Below, in pieces: positions 1 to 10,132 of a DNA stretch of 64,000 nucleotides. The stretch is from Nonomuraea sp. NBC_00507 (GTDB lineage: Bacteria > Actinomycetota > Actinomycetes > Streptosporangiales > Streptosporangiaceae), in the NCBI RefSeq assembly GCF_036013525.1, contig NZ_CP107853.1:11036001-11100000 (forward strand). The letters are read 5' to 3'. Below the pieces are notes generated by a model. That model saw only the letters and a list, made by a program, of their open reading frames with translations. It ran no database searches and was not told where the DNA came from. How positions within the stretch are numbered: the first letter of the stretch is position 1; the number at the start of each line of letters is the position of its first letter. The position numbers were made by a program, and so were the translations under genes.

Positions 1-70
1 CAATTCTTACCTGGCAAGACCTGCGGAAGACCACAATCGCCGCCAGACCGTAACGTTGACTCCGCATATT

Positions 71-85
71 TCCCCTTTCGGGGGA
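71..85. other. Short GC hairpin in the left intergenic region
   Basis: A tcccc arm (71-75) pairs with gggga (81-85) around a 5-nt loop. It may be the tail of a gene lying off the left edge of the window. The surrounding 1-265 is notably AT-richer than the rest of the window, and besides this hairpin and the promoter candidate at 123-151 I see nothing else in it. Confidence 0.3.
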
Positions 86-122
86 GCCGAAGCGGTGCTC
101 TAGTCAGACAAAACGCCCATTC

Positions 123-151
123 TTGAACAAAACTCGAACGTCCTATACCTT
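123..151 (+). promoter_or_regulatory. Candidate promoter of the WXG100-like operon
   Basis: TTGAAC at 123-128 and TACCTT at 146-151 are separated by exactly 17 nt and match the -35 (TTGAnn) and -10 (TAnnnT) pattern of actinobacterial housekeeping promoters. They sit about 115 nt upstream of the first gene in an AT-rich stretch. Assigned by motif and spacing only. Confidence 0.4.
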
Positions 152-265
152 TCAGCGAGTTTAAGCTTGTTTTGTTGACGTGATGTTGATTACCGTGTCG
201 AAGATGTGGAGGACGCCGCCTCCTGATCTGTTCCGGTGCAGCGAGCCGTACGAGGAGGATCATTT

Positions 266-508
266 GTGGCTGACCTCGATCGTGAGGCGATGCGGGCCGT
301 TGCCCAGCGGATTCAGCGGCTGTCGGATGACCACTGGTGGGCGCTCGATCCGTCCTGCCGTTTCATGGAGAAGGACACCTGGGTGGGGCCGACGGGCGCC
401 CGATTCGATACCCAGGTCCACGCTGACCAGCGGGAACTGCGGGCCATGCTCGCACAGGCCGTAGACAGCGCGAAACAGAAGCTGGCCTCGACTCCGGATA
501 AGCCATGA
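266..508 (+). CDS. Small WXG100-like protein (80 aa)
   Basis: The protein is short and mainly helical, with a DTWVGPTGARF segment near residues 32-42. This resembles the turn motif (W-x-G-x-x-A-x-x-F) of WXG100/ESX proteins exported by type VII-like systems. A helix follows, rich in Q, R, E and L. I chose the GTG at 266 because GAGGAGG at 252-258 lies 7 nt upstream; an in-frame ATG at 236 has no such site. The stop overlaps the next start (ATGA at 505-508), so the two are translationally coupled and their products probably act together. No EccC-type secretion gene is present in the window, so export is an inference. Confidence 0.6.
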   Translation: MADLDREAMRAVAQRIQRLSDDHWWALDPSCRFMEKDTWVGPTGARFDTQVHADQRELRAMLAQAVDSAKQKLASTPDKP

Positions 509-2712
509 GCGACTTCAGCGGGGTCAAGCAACCCGAATTCGACACGATGACCAGCAAGCACACCCAGACCGCCAGCCAGCTGCAAGAGCTGGCACAGGCG
601 CTGCACAAGGAGCTGCAGAGCGCCGGGCTCGACGCTGCACCGGCGGCGCGGCTGCGGCAGTTGGCCGGACGGGTTACGACTCAGGCCGAGGACCTGCGGC
701 GCCGACAGAAACTGGTCCACGAGCTGCAGCGGCAGAAGGTCACCTTCGGGAGGAGCACGCCTAAGGGGAGCTTCCTGGAGGTGCCTGACAGCCTGGAGGC
801 GGCCCAAGGGCTGCTCGACGGGACGCTGGCGGGTCGTGCCGCGCTGAAGGCCGCGGACGGCGACCGCATGGCGCTGGGCGAGCTGGAGAAATACGCGTCG
901 CGGACCGGGGATCCGGAGTTCGTCAAGTCATTCCTCCGCACGCTCGGCGCGCTCGGCGTGACGCGGTTGCCCGGGGCTCTCGCCATGGAGTTGCGCGACG
1001 CCAGGAGACGTCAGGACACCGAGGGCGTGACCCGGCTCTCGAGACAAGGGCAGAAGGTCCTGGGCATGCTGAGCACGGCTTTGGCCAAAGGGACGGATCC
1101 GAAGAGTCCCGCTTACATGGGCGCCGACTTCCTCAAGGGTCTGGTGAAGGAGGGGCGGGCCGAGCACAAAGCAGGTGACACCAAATACTCCGGCTACCAG
1201 GCCCAAGCACTCATCTGGCGTGCTCACGACGGGAAGCCGCCGTTCTCGAAGGAGTTCATGGAGGTCGTCGGGCGGGACGTGATCGTCTACGAGCACGAGC
1301 AGCGTAAGGACCAATGGGCGGCAGCCAAGGATCCGCTGGGCCGTTACGTCAAGGGAAAGCAACTCCCCATCATCGACCTGGCCGGCGCGCTCGGGCTCGG
1401 CACCATGCTGAGGCCTGGAGCGCAGATGGCCAGTCCAGGCGTGAAGAACCAATCATCAGTGGTGGAGGACCTGTTCCATGCGGCGAAGTCCAATCGGGAA
1501 GCGTCTCACGCGCTGCTCAACCACACTCCGGCGGGGTGGAAGGAGTCTGTGCTGGACTACCTGTTGACGACCCGATGGGGCGCTTCCCGCTATCTGAACG
1601 ACCACAAGCCGATCAGCGACATGCTGACGATCGCGACGACCGGCCAGGACGCCACCTCCAAGAAGCTGGCCGCCGAGATGATCAAGGTTCTGTCCGACGA
1701 AGTGCGCGGCGCCTTCGGCAAAGCCGGAGACGGCAATCTGGAGATCAGGAATAGGGAGATATTCGATCGATACGCACCCCTGAGCTACCCCCTGGGGCGA
1801 GCCATCTCGGCCAACATCGACCAGCTCTCGCGTCTGTACCTGAACCATGCGACTTTCGGCAAGGTCGCGGCCAAGGACATGGCCTACGCCTTGGTACTGG
1901 CCACCTCCAGCAATGCCGGGTTCGAGGCGCTGGTGCGAGCGCAGACTGAGCACATGCGAGCGGCGCTCAACAGCGTGCCTCCGGTCGGTCTCAACGCGTC
2001 CAACGCCGAGCGACTCGGATTCACGAAAGCAGATGTGAAGCGCTTCGATCTCAATGGGAATGGGACGGTCGACAAGGCCGACGTCACAGATCTCCTGACG
2101 GACCGCACCGTAGAAGAGGCACGCCCCTTCAACCACATAGTAGAGACCCGCCGTCAAGTGCTGATCGCCCAGGGACTGGACGACAAGAAGGCGGACGAGG
2201 CGCTGAAGAGCATGGTGGGCAACGCGATCGGCCTTCTCCCTGTGCCGGGAGCCAAGCGGGTGGGCGAATTCGCCACCGGAGCCTTCGGCGAACTGGTCAG
2301 CAAGGGGTACGACAAGCTGGCTGGAGTGGCGTATGACGAGGTCGCTAAACATGTCGCCCACCAGATGTCCCAACACAGGCCAGGATTGGACGAGACGCAC
2401 CGGACGCTGGCAGAGAACCGACTTGCAGTGGAGAGGCTAGCGGAGCAAATGCTCGCCACAGCCATGCTGGACAAGGGTGTGCTGGATGAAGTTCCTCGGA
2501 AGGGTCAGATATTTACCGCTGGAAAACCGCCGATGATCAAGTCTTTCACGGAGATGAGCTCGCAGGAATACAGCGAGTTCCTTCGTTGGGCTCGAGACAA
2601 AGGTGGAAGCAGTGGTCTCCTCGATCGATTCGGCGGCACCTTTCGCAGAACCAGTGAGGTGGATGACTATCTTGGCCTGCAGATCCCATCCTCCTCTGGA
2701 AGCGGAAGATGA
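505..2712 (+). CDS. Large hypothetical protein with EF-hand-like loop (735 aa), partner of WXG100-like protein
   Basis: This is a large, mostly helical protein without a signal peptide. Residues 1-80 are Q/L/R-rich and coiled-coil-like, as in the N-terminal halves of WXG/LXG-type export substrates. A loop reading DLNGNGTVDKAD, near residues 515-526, has the D-x-N-x-N-G-x-x-D spacing of an EF-hand or dockerin calcium loop. A glycine/alanine segment near 570-600 (IGLLPVPGAKR) precedes a helical tail ending in a serine/glycine-rich sequence. The gene overlaps both neighbours by 4 nt. I do not recognise a catalytic domain. It is best described as a family of large actinobacterial proteins encoded beside a WXG-like partner and a lipoprotein; polymorphic-toxin-like or surface roles are possible but unproven. 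Confidence 0.6.
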   Translation: MSDFSGVKQPEFDTMTSKHTQTASQLQELAQALHKELQSAGLDAAPAARLRQLAGRVTTQAEDLRRRQKLVHELQRQKVTFGRSTPKGSFLEVPDSLEAAQGLLDGTLAGRAALKAADGDRMALGELEKYASRTGDPEFVKSFLRTLGALGVTRLPGALAMELRDARRRQDTEGVTRLSRQGQKVLGMLSTALAKGTDPKSPAYMGADFLKGLVKEGRAEHKAGDTKYSGYQAQALIWRAHDGKPPFSKEFMEVVGRDVIVYEHEQRKDQWAAAKDPLGRYVKGKQLPIIDLAGALGLGTMLRPGAQMASPGVKNQSSVVEDLFHAAKSNREASHALLNHTPAGWKESVLDYLLTTRWGASRYLNDHKPISDMLTIATTGQDATSKKLAAEMIKVLSDEVRGAFGKAGDGNLEIRNREIFDRYAPLSYPLGRAISANIDQLSRLYLNHATFGKVAAKDMAYALVLATSSNAGFEALVRAQTEHMRAALNSVPPVGLNASNAERLGFTKADVKRFDLNGNGTVDKADVTDLLTDRTVEEARPFNHIVETRRQVLIAQGLDDKKADEALKSMVGNAIGLLPVPGAKRVGEFATGAFGELVSKGYDKLAGVAYDEVAKHVAHQMSQHRPGLDETHRTLAENRLAVERLAEQMLATAMLDKGVLDEVPRKGQIFTAGKPPMIKSFTEMSSQEYSEFLRWARDKGGSSGLLDRFGGTFRRTSEVDDYLGLQIPSSSGSGR

Positions 2713-3299
2713 GGGATTCGCGCCTACTTGGCTCCCTGTGCGCTCTGGTGTTGCTCGCGGCAGCATGCACCCCAGAGAAGCCAATCGTCTCCACACCGGC
2801 CCCAACTCCCCAGCCGATCGTGGACGCCCCGCCATACGTATGCAAGCTCGTCCCTGAGCAGGCGTTTCGTGTGGTGAGTGGGGTAACCGGATCTCTCGTG
2901 GAGAGAATGGCTGGCAGTGTGGAAAGCGGCGAGTGCTGGGCTCCTAACGCGACACCTTCGCCTCTTCAAGTGAACTGGCTGCAAGCGGACAGCAGGGCGA
3001 ATGAGAAGCATCTGGACTTCCTCATGGACGATAGGCGTAGCGTTTACACACGGCACGGCGGGATTACACTCCCCGCCGACGTTGGCCATGGTATGGCCGC
3101 CTACCTGACGAATAGCCCCTTGGACGATCAACCGTACCGTGTGAGCGCGAAGTTCCGCTGCGGAGGCAAAGACCGGATGATCGACATATTCTTGGCCCAG
3201 ATCGCCAAAGGCAGGGATGCCATCAAAGACATGACCGAGCTCATGCGCATCGCCCAGAAGCGTTACGGCGAACTATACGACTGCGCTCCTGGCACATAA
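2709..3299 (+). CDS. Putative lipoprotein (196 aa)
   Basis: A short charged N-terminus (MRDSR), a hydrophobic stretch and the lipobox LLAAAC with Cys20 predict a lipid-anchored exported protein. A proline/threonine-rich linker (residues 23-40) then leads into a globular domain with several cysteines (Cys45, Cys77 and further C-terminal ones) that could form disulfides outside the cell. It starts inside the stop of the upstream gene (ATGA, 2709-2712) and is the last gene of the trio, followed at once by a strong hairpin. The fold resembles actinobacterial DUF3558-like lipoproteins in length and cysteine pattern, but I cannot assign it firmly. Confidence 0.7.
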   Translation: MRDSRLLGSLCALVLLAAACTPEKPIVSTPAPTPQPIVDAPPYVCKLVPEQAFRVVSGVTGSLVERMAGSVESGECWAPNATPSPLQVNWLQADSRANEKHLDFLMDDRRSVYTRHGGITLPADVGHGMAAYLTNSPLDDQPYRVSAKFRCGGKDRMIDIFLAQIAKGRDAIKDMTELMRIAQKRYGELYDCAPGT

Positions 3300-3303
3300 A
3301 ACA

Positions 3304-3344
3304 ACTCGACCGCGCCTCCCGTTGGTCACGAGGCGCGGTCGAGT
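3304..3344 (+). terminator. Intrinsic terminator hairpin after the WXG-like operon
   Basis: Arms of 15 bp (3304-3318 and 3330-3344) are perfectly complementary around an 11-nt loop, starting 5 nt after the lipoprotein stop. There is no long T-run, which is usual for actinobacterial terminators. It can also serve the leftward leuA transcript. Confidence 0.75.
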
Positions 3345-3384
3345 GATCAGGGCAGGGCCTTGTGGGCCGTGTGCCGAGCACCGT

Positions 3385-3404
3385 CCCCGCAGGTCATTGC
3401 GGGG
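3385..3404 (-). terminator. Hairpin downstream of leuA
   Basis: ccccgca (3385-3391) and tgcgggg (3398-3404) form a 7-bp stem with a 6-nt loop, about 30 nt beyond the leuA stop. It is a plausible leuA terminator. Confidence 0.45.
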
Positions 3405-3433
3405 CCGGAGTCCAAGGACCTACTAAGGAACGG

Positions 3434-5215
<1,782 letters not shown>

Positions 5216-5234
<19 letters not shown>

Positions 5235-5260
5235 CAGCTAAGAAGCAGCCCGCGCAGCAT
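5216..5260 (-). CDS. leuL: leuA leader peptide (14 aa, Leu-rich)
   Basis: The reading frame MLRGLLLSCRGGGL contains five leucine codons, three of them consecutive (CTG CTT CTT), directly upstream of leuA. This is the hallmark of a leucine attenuator leader. There is no good Shine-Dalgarno. A TAACGT -10-like hexamer lies a few bases upstream, so the message may be leaderless or nearly so. A second ATG at 5265 opens another frame of 42 codons whose stop overlaps the leuA start (ATGA), which could couple leader and leuA translation. Leader peptides upstream of leuA are reported in Streptomyces and Corynebacterium; this one is inferred from sequence. Confidence 0.55.
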
Positions 5261-5334
5261 GACATGAACGTTACCAGAGGTCTCGGGATGCGCTGGGCCG
5301 GATCTCATATCTTGAGAACGCCGAAGGACGCCGA

Positions 5335-6081
5335 TCACCCGTCGATCAGGACGCTGAGGCAGGTCACGCACCCCTCGAGCTTCTCAAACTCTGAAATATC
5401 GACCTTCGTCACACTAAGTCCGCGTCTTTCGAGCATCGCGGCGGTCTGGGGCGCCGAGGCGGCCATCAGGACCCGGTCGCCGCCCATGAGCACCACGTGC
5501 GCGCCCGACTCCTCCGGCGGCTCCAGCATATGCGGCAGGTTCACGTGCCTGGGATCGCCGATGAGCGTCCCGTCGGGGAGCGCCGTGACCGCCGACTTCA
5601 AGTGCAGCACGCCTGTCATGTTCACGGGCACCACTCGGCGCTCCGGCAGCAGGGCCGTCAGCTGCCCGATGCCGGCGTCGTTGGTGCGCGCCGACCTGCC
5701 GACGTACACGGTGGGGCCGACCTGCAGCACGTCGCCACCGTCGAGGGTGCCGGGCGGCGCGATGCTGACCGTCTTCATGCCCAGCTCCCGTACGGCCTGC
5801 GCCACGGACTCCACCTCCGGCCGCCGCTCGGCCGCACCGGGCCGGGTCAGCACGGCCAGCCGCCCCGCCACCAGCACCGCGTCCTCCACGAATGGCGCGT
5901 CGGGCAGGTCATCGGCGGGCTTGGCGTACGCGGGCCGCCAGCCGCCGGCGGCCAGCGCGGCCACGTAGGCGTCGTGCTGGGCGGCGGCCCGCTCGTAGTC
6001 CATCGGCTCGCGCTCGATATGGGTGACGATGCCCTCGGCAATACGGGGGCCAGGTTTCCTTACCAGCGCGATACCAGACAT
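5335..6081 (-). CDS. ddaH: Dimethylarginine dimethylaminohydrolase
   Basis: The protein belongs to the amidinotransferase fold and should hydrolyse N-omega-methylated arginines to citrulline and methylamines. Visible family features are the FVED motif near residues 64-67 (substrate guanidinium contact), LDGGDVL near 112-118, the catalytic histidine in LHLKSAV near 159-165, and the nucleophilic cysteine in EGCVTCLS close to the C-terminus. The length of 248 aa is normal. It ends about 75 nt beyond the start of the leuA leader and is divergent from the DUF2630 gene. The physiological substrate in bacteria is uncertain; arginine scavenging or turnover of methylated peptides is possible. Confidence 0.9.
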   Translation of the reverse strand: MSGIALVRKPGPRIAEGIVTHIEREPMDYERAAAQHDAYVAALAAGGWRPAYAKPADDLPDAPFVEDAVLVAGRLAVLTRPGAAERRPEVESVAQAVRELGMKTVSIAPPGTLDGGDVLQVGPTVYVGRSARTNDAGIGQLTALLPERRVVPVNMTGVLHLKSAVTALPDGTLIGDPRHVNLPHMLEPPEESGAHVVLMGGDRVLMAASAPQTAAMLERRGLSVTKVDISEFEKLEGCVTCLSVLIDG

Positions 6082-6119
6082 ACGGCGTGTTCTATCACGC
6101 AGTGATTAGAGTCATCCGC

Positions 6120-6365
6120 ATGCGGGACGACGAGATACTCACCAAGATCAGTGCTCTGGTCGACGAGGAGCACCAACTGCGCAACAAGCTGACGACCGGC
6201 GACGTGACGACGGACGAGGAACACGCGCGGGTGAAGGAGCTGGAAACGGCCCTCGACCAGTGCTGGGACCTGCTCCGGCAGCGCCGTGCCCGGCGCAGCG
6301 CGGGCGAGGACCCCGACGGCGCCGCCGTGCGCCCGCCCGGCGAGGTGGAGAACTACCGCCAATAG
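6120..6365 (+). CDS. DUF2630 family protein (81 aa)
   Basis: A small acidic helical protein. The core DEEHQLRNKL followed by ALDQCWDLLRQRRARR and the closing acidic GEDPD segment are diagnostic of DUF2630, an actinobacterial family of unknown function. I use the ATG at 6120 (MRDDEIL) because family members start there; an upstream in-frame ATG at 6087 would add 11 residues. It is divergent from ddaH with 38 nt between starts, so promoters must overlap. Confidence 0.85.
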   Translation: MRDDEILTKISALVDEEHQLRNKLTTGDVTTDEEHARVKELETALDQCWDLLRQRRARRSAGEDPDGAAVRPPGEVENYRQ

Positions 6366-6420
6366 AGAGCCCATCGAAATTCATTAGCTCCGGCCGCCGC
6401 GGGTGCGCTTTGCTGGCCGC

Positions 6421-7395
6421 ATGAGGATCCAAGCCATCGACCCAGGCCGGCACGAGGATCTGATCGCGGGTCTGCACGACGCGTACGTGGCGGCCAACTC
6501 CCACGATCCCGGCCCCTTGCTCTCCCTCCCCGTGTTCCGCCGCGAGGTCTGCACAGACCTGCCCGGGCAGCTGACCGAGGCATGGGCGGTGGTGGAGGAC
6601 GGCAAGGTGGCCGGCGGCTACGGGCTGGCGCTGCCCAGGCTCGACAACACCCACATGGGGTGGCTGTTCCCGCTCGTGGTCAGGCCAGAGCGCCGGTGCC
6701 GCGGGCTCGGCACGGCGCTGTTCGAGCACGCCCTGGACCGGTTGCGCGGGCACGGGAGGCGGCTGCTGCTCGCCGAGACGCCTGGCACCGGCGTCGGCGC
6801 ACGGTTCGCCCGGGCGCGCGGCATGACGGTGTCCCTCGCGGAGGCCCGCCGCACCCTCGACCTGCGCACGGCCGACTGGGGCGCGTTGGAACGCATGCTC
6901 CCCCAGGCCGACGGCTACTCCTTGGAACGGTGGATCGGACCCGCCGGCCCTGAGCTGGTGCCCGATCTCGCCCTCCTGATGAACGGCATGAACGACGCTC
7001 CGCGCGACGCCGACCTCGAGAACGCGGTCTTCAGCGCCGAACGCCTGCGCGACCGCGAGGAGCGCATCACTCCCAACGGCGTGACCTGCTACACCACGAT
7101 CGCCCGCCGTGACTCCGACGGCGCTCCCGCCGGCTACACCCGCGTCTACCTCCAGGCCGACCGCTCCGACGGCTGGGGCAACCAGGCGGACACGATGGTG
7201 CTGCGCGAGCACCGGGGCCATCGCCTGGGGCTGCTGCTCAAGCTCACCAACCTGCTCTGGCTGCGCGAGCGGGAGCCCCACCTGGAGCGGATCATCACCT
7301 GGAACGCCACTTCGAACGGCCCCATGCTCGCCATCAACGAAGCCATGGGCTTCGAGCTCCTCGACGAGTGGAACGAGTGGCGGCTGGCGCTGTAG
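6421..7395 (+). CDS. GNAT family N-acetyltransferase with two tandem GNAT folds
   Basis: The 324-residue protein contains two acetyl-CoA-binding GNAT units. The first has the motif-A signature RRCRGLGTALF (about residues 92-102). The second has REHRGHRLGLLLK, followed by the conserved ERIITWNATSNGPMLAINEAMGF segment typical of a C-terminal GNAT repeat. This double architecture is shared with mycothiol synthase-like and other actinobacterial acetyltransferases; the substrate cannot be read. The ATG at 6421 fits the family start better than the one at 6403. Its last ~135 coding bases and 26 bases beyond the stop are duplicated 14 kb away at 21576-21741. Confidence 0.85.
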   Translation: MRIQAIDPGRHEDLIAGLHDAYVAANSHDPGPLLSLPVFRREVCTDLPGQLTEAWAVVEDGKVAGGYGLALPRLDNTHMGWLFPLVVRPERRCRGLGTALFEHALDRLRGHGRRLLLAETPGTGVGARFARARGMTVSLAEARRTLDLRTADWGALERMLPQADGYSLERWIGPAGPELVPDLALLMNGMNDAPRDADLENAVFSAERLRDREERITPNGVTCYTTIARRDSDGAPAGYTRVYLQADRSDGWGNQADTMVLREHRGHRLGLLLKLTNLLWLREREPHLERIITWNATSNGPMLAINEAMGFELLDEWNEWRLAL

Positions 7396-7421
7396 GCGTG
7401 GAAGACCCGTCGCCAGGAAGG
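7261..7421 (+). repeat. Left copy of an island-flanking direct repeat (GNAT 3' end)
   Basis: This segment, covering the last 45 codons of the GNAT gene and 26 nt after its stop, recurs in the same orientation at 21576-21741. By eye the copies are about 88-90 percent identical, and the match extends past the stop codon (gtggaagacccgtcgc). The right copy carries small insertions that break its frame. Confidence 0.8.
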
Positions 7422-7483
7422 ATGGACCATGTGATCAAGAGGCGCGGGCGACACCGATGCGTATGGCCATCGGGAATTCGGCG

Positions 7484-7655
7484 TCAACGCGAGTTCGTCA
7501 CCGTGCGGGTGAGGAAGTCGGTAACCGCCTTCTCGTAGCGGGCGGGGTCGGAGTTCCACGACTCGACGTGCTCCGCGTCTGGGAACTCCTCGTAGGTTAC
7601 CGGCCAGTTCATCTTCTGGGCCGCCGCGACAAAGACGTGGTTCATCCGCAGCGGT
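7484..7655 (-). pseudogene. C-terminal remnant of an alpha/beta hydrolase
   Basis: Read leftward, the frame ending at the TGA at 7484-7486 gives a segment containing NWPVTYEEFPDAEHVESWN followed by SDPARYEKAVTDFLTRTV. This matches the end of an alpha/beta hydrolase, where the catalytic histidine (here in DAEHVESWN) is followed by a C-terminal helix. Upstream coding is lost or frame-shifted. The rest of 7422-7818 holds no other gene I can support. It lies directly at the left junction of the carbohydrate island. Confidence 0.65.
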
Positions 7656-7818
7656 GCCGGCGTACACGTCCTTGTCTACGGCGTATACGTAACGCTGGAA
7701 ACGCCAACGTCTGCGCGCGACCCGACCCAGATGAAGATCCTCTTTCAGGGGTCGGCCGCCGGCCGCTGACACCTTTCCGCCATCGCCATGGCCCAGATGA
7801 GATCGCTTCGACGAAGCG

Positions 7819-7847
7819 TTGACTCCCTCGAACGTTACCGTTAACGT
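7819..7847 (+). promoter_or_regulatory. Promoter of the GH16 gene
   Basis: TTGACT (7819-7824) and TAACGT (7842-7847) are separated by 17 nt, an excellent housekeeping promoter. The operator palindrome at 7831-7848 covers the spacer and -10, so a bound LacI repressor would block RNA polymerase. The -35 region (cgaagcgttgac) is shared almost exactly with 18693-18704. Confidence 0.65.
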
Positions 7848-7848
7848 A
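7831..7848. promoter_or_regulatory. Putative LacI-family operator 1
   Basis: AACGTTACCGTTAACGTA is the reverse complement of the site at 18733-18750 apart from one end base. The core GTTAnCGnTAAC with a central CG is typical of LacI-family operators. It overlaps the GH16 promoter. Confidence 0.7.
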
Positions 7849-7880
7849 CTCGCCAGGAACGATCACAAGGGAGGTTCGCC

Positions 7881-8792
7881 ATGAGTGAGCGTGCACTGCG
7901 CCGCCGTCGATTCCTGGGTACGGCCATGGCGGGAGCGGCCGGCGCCTTGGCGCTCGGCGGCGTGGCGGATGCCACCGAGTCGCTTGATTGGCCCCCGCAC
8001 GGGGATGCGCCGCCCGTACTCCCGGCTCCCCCGGCCGGATTCACCTGGACGCTGGATCCCGCGAAGAGCGACGACTTTCGCGGAGACGCGCTGGACACCG
8101 ACAAGTGGTCCACAGAACACTGGATCGAGATCAACAACAACATCGTCGCGTTCAAGCCGGACAATGCCACCGTGCACAGGGACAAGCTTCACATCTGGCT
8201 CAAGAAAGAGCCGTACAAAGGTGTCAATTACACCGGCGGTTACGTCAGGTCAAAGTTCTACATGGCTGAGGACACCTACATCGAGGTCCGCGCGAGGATG
8301 ATCCCGCACGTCGCGAACGTCAACTCGGCGATCTGGATGTATGACGTGCCCGATCCCGCCTTGAACCCGAACGTGGAAATCGACATGCATGAGTATCTGC
8401 GTCCCCTGGACAAGCCGAACGAAGTGCACAACAGCTTCCACCTGTGGTACAAGAAACCCGGATCGCAGCCCGGACCTCCCGCCGACTCGCACACGTCCCT
8501 GGCCAACGTCGACTGGCTCAGCCGATCGAACCTGGACGCGGGCTACCACGTCTATGGGCTTGAGCGTAGAAAGAAGGGCACCGGGTCGGGCCGCCCGGGC
8601 GGGTTCGTCAGGTTCTACCTCGACGGTGTGCCCCACTGGACCTACGGCGCGACGTTCATACCCGAGTTGGTGACCCAGCCGCGGCCGCTCATCTTCAACG
8701 TGAACGGAAACGCCGGCATACCGGTGGACTCACACCTGCCGGCCAGCATGCAGGTCGACTGGGTGCGCGTATACAACCTGACCGAGCAATAG
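7881..8792 (+). CDS. Tat-exported GH16 family glycoside hydrolase
   Basis: An endo-acting beta-jelly-roll hydrolase. The N-terminus RRRRFLGTAMAG followed by a hydrophobic A/G/L stretch and a VADA cleavage site is a twin-arginine signal peptide. The GH16 catalytic signature is E166-I-D168-M-H-E171, the beta-bulge E-x-D-x-x-E form with nucleophile Glu166, assisting Asp168 and acid/base Glu171. The form is found in laminarinases, agarases, porphyranases and carrageenases; the exact polymer cannot be read. The start ATG follows AAGGGAGG at 7868-7875. It is a single gene under its own LacI-type operator. The encoded 303 aa contain no carbohydrate-binding module. Confidence 0.88.
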   Translation: MSERALRRRRFLGTAMAGAAGALALGGVADATESLDWPPHGDAPPVLPAPPAGFTWTLDPAKSDDFRGDALDTDKWSTEHWIEINNNIVAFKPDNATVHRDKLHIWLKKEPYKGVNYTGGYVRSKFYMAEDTYIEVRARMIPHVANVNSAIWMYDVPDPALNPNVEIDMHEYLRPLDKPNEVHNSFHLWYKKPGSQPGPPADSHTSLANVDWLSRSNLDAGYHVYGLERRKKGTGSGRPGGFVRFYLDGVPHWTYGATFIPELVTQPRPLIFNVNGNAGIPVDSHLPASMQVDWVRVYNLTEQ

Positions 8793-8832
8793 ACCCTCTC
8801 TTCAAGACTGAGCGCGGTTCCGGTCTCTGACG

Positions 8833-10072
8833 AACGGAAAGCGACTGCTGATCGTGCTCGACAACGCCCTGGACACCGCACAGGTACGGCCGTTACTGCC
8901 GGCCGGCCCCCGGCTGCGGCGTGCTGATAACCAGCCGCAGGATGCCCGCGTCCCTCGATGGTGCCCACCAGGGGCGTCAGAGCCGGCTTCGCCGTCGGCT
9001 ACCACGGTCTTGATCACGACCACCGGCACCTGTTCCGTCTCATCGCTCTACTGGACGGGAGCGACATCGATGCGCCCGTCGCCGCCGCCCTCGCCGACGT
9101 TCCCCAGTGGCGAGCCGAGGCCCTTCTCGACGAACTCTGCGAGGCCCGGCTCACCGAGTCACACACCCCAGGCCGTCACCGGATGCACGACCTGCTCCGC
9201 CTGTTCGCCAGGGAACGCGCCCTGGAAGAAGACGCCGAGGCGGAGCGTCGCCAAGCCATACGGCGTGGCCTGCACTGTTACCTCGCCACTGCGCGGGCCG
9301 CCGCGCGTCTGGCCAACTCGCGTCATCCGTGGCGTCTGGACCTCAACCGGGGCGACGGGCCCACGCTGACGGTCGTACTGGCCGCCGCTCTGTACTCCGT
9401 GCTGACCGTGCGGGGCCGCTGGACGGAGGTACGGGTGATCGGCGAGCGGGCGGTCAACGCCGCGGCCAGCACCGGCCACTCGCTCCACCAGGCGGTCGCC
9501 CACCAGATGCTCGGCGACGCGAATTCCAATCTGGGTCTGCAGACCGAGGCGATCGCGCACATGTGCCAGGCTCTCCTCGCCTTCCGATCGCTTGACGACA
9601 CGCGTTCGGAGTCGGCTCAGCTGGGCAGGATCGCGATCGCCTACGCGCGGTCGCACCGATTCGAGGAAGCCATCGACCGCTTCCACGAAGCCCTCGCGCT
9701 CGATCGAGGGCAGGGTGACCGGATGGGCGAGGGAATGAATCTCACCAACCTGGGGGTCGTGTTCCGGCGCTGGGCAACCTCGCCGAAGCACTCCGTCTCG
9801 CGGGACACACCCAGTGGGCGCTCACGCGCCTCCAGCAGGCCCTGCGGGTGACCCACGAGCTTGGCAACCTGGGCACCTACGACGAGGCGGAAGTCAAATG
9901 GAGCCTCGGACGCGCCTGTGCCGACCTCGGCAAGACCGAGGAGGCCCGCTCCTGGTGGCGCGAATCGGCCGCCATTCTGCACAACCTCTCGCTGATCAGC
10001 GCGGCGGAGAAGCTGGATATCGAGACCAGCGTGGCCCCGCGGACGCCCGAGATCATCCTCCGAAACATGTGA
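8833..10072 (+). pseudogene. Degenerate AfsR/SARP-type NB-ARC-TPR regulator
   Basis: The segment begins mid-domain with GKRLLIVLDNALDTAQVRPLLP, the Walker B-type region of an NB-ARC ATPase, but there is no start or N-terminal DNA-binding domain. The frame shifts near 8950 into a winged-helix region (ALLDGSDIDAP ... MHDLLRLFARERA), then runs through tetratricopeptide-like helices. It shifts again near 9775 to end in the frame containing MTHELGNLGTYDEAEVKWSLGRA. At least two frameshifts and the missing 5' half make it a pseudogene. Its presence inside the island suggests decay of imported or pre-existing DNA. Confidence 0.75.
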
Positions 10073-10132
10073 GCACACCCACGTCGAAGCGGGAGAAGAG
10101 GCGAGGCCCGCGTGGCAGGACGGTGAATCAGG

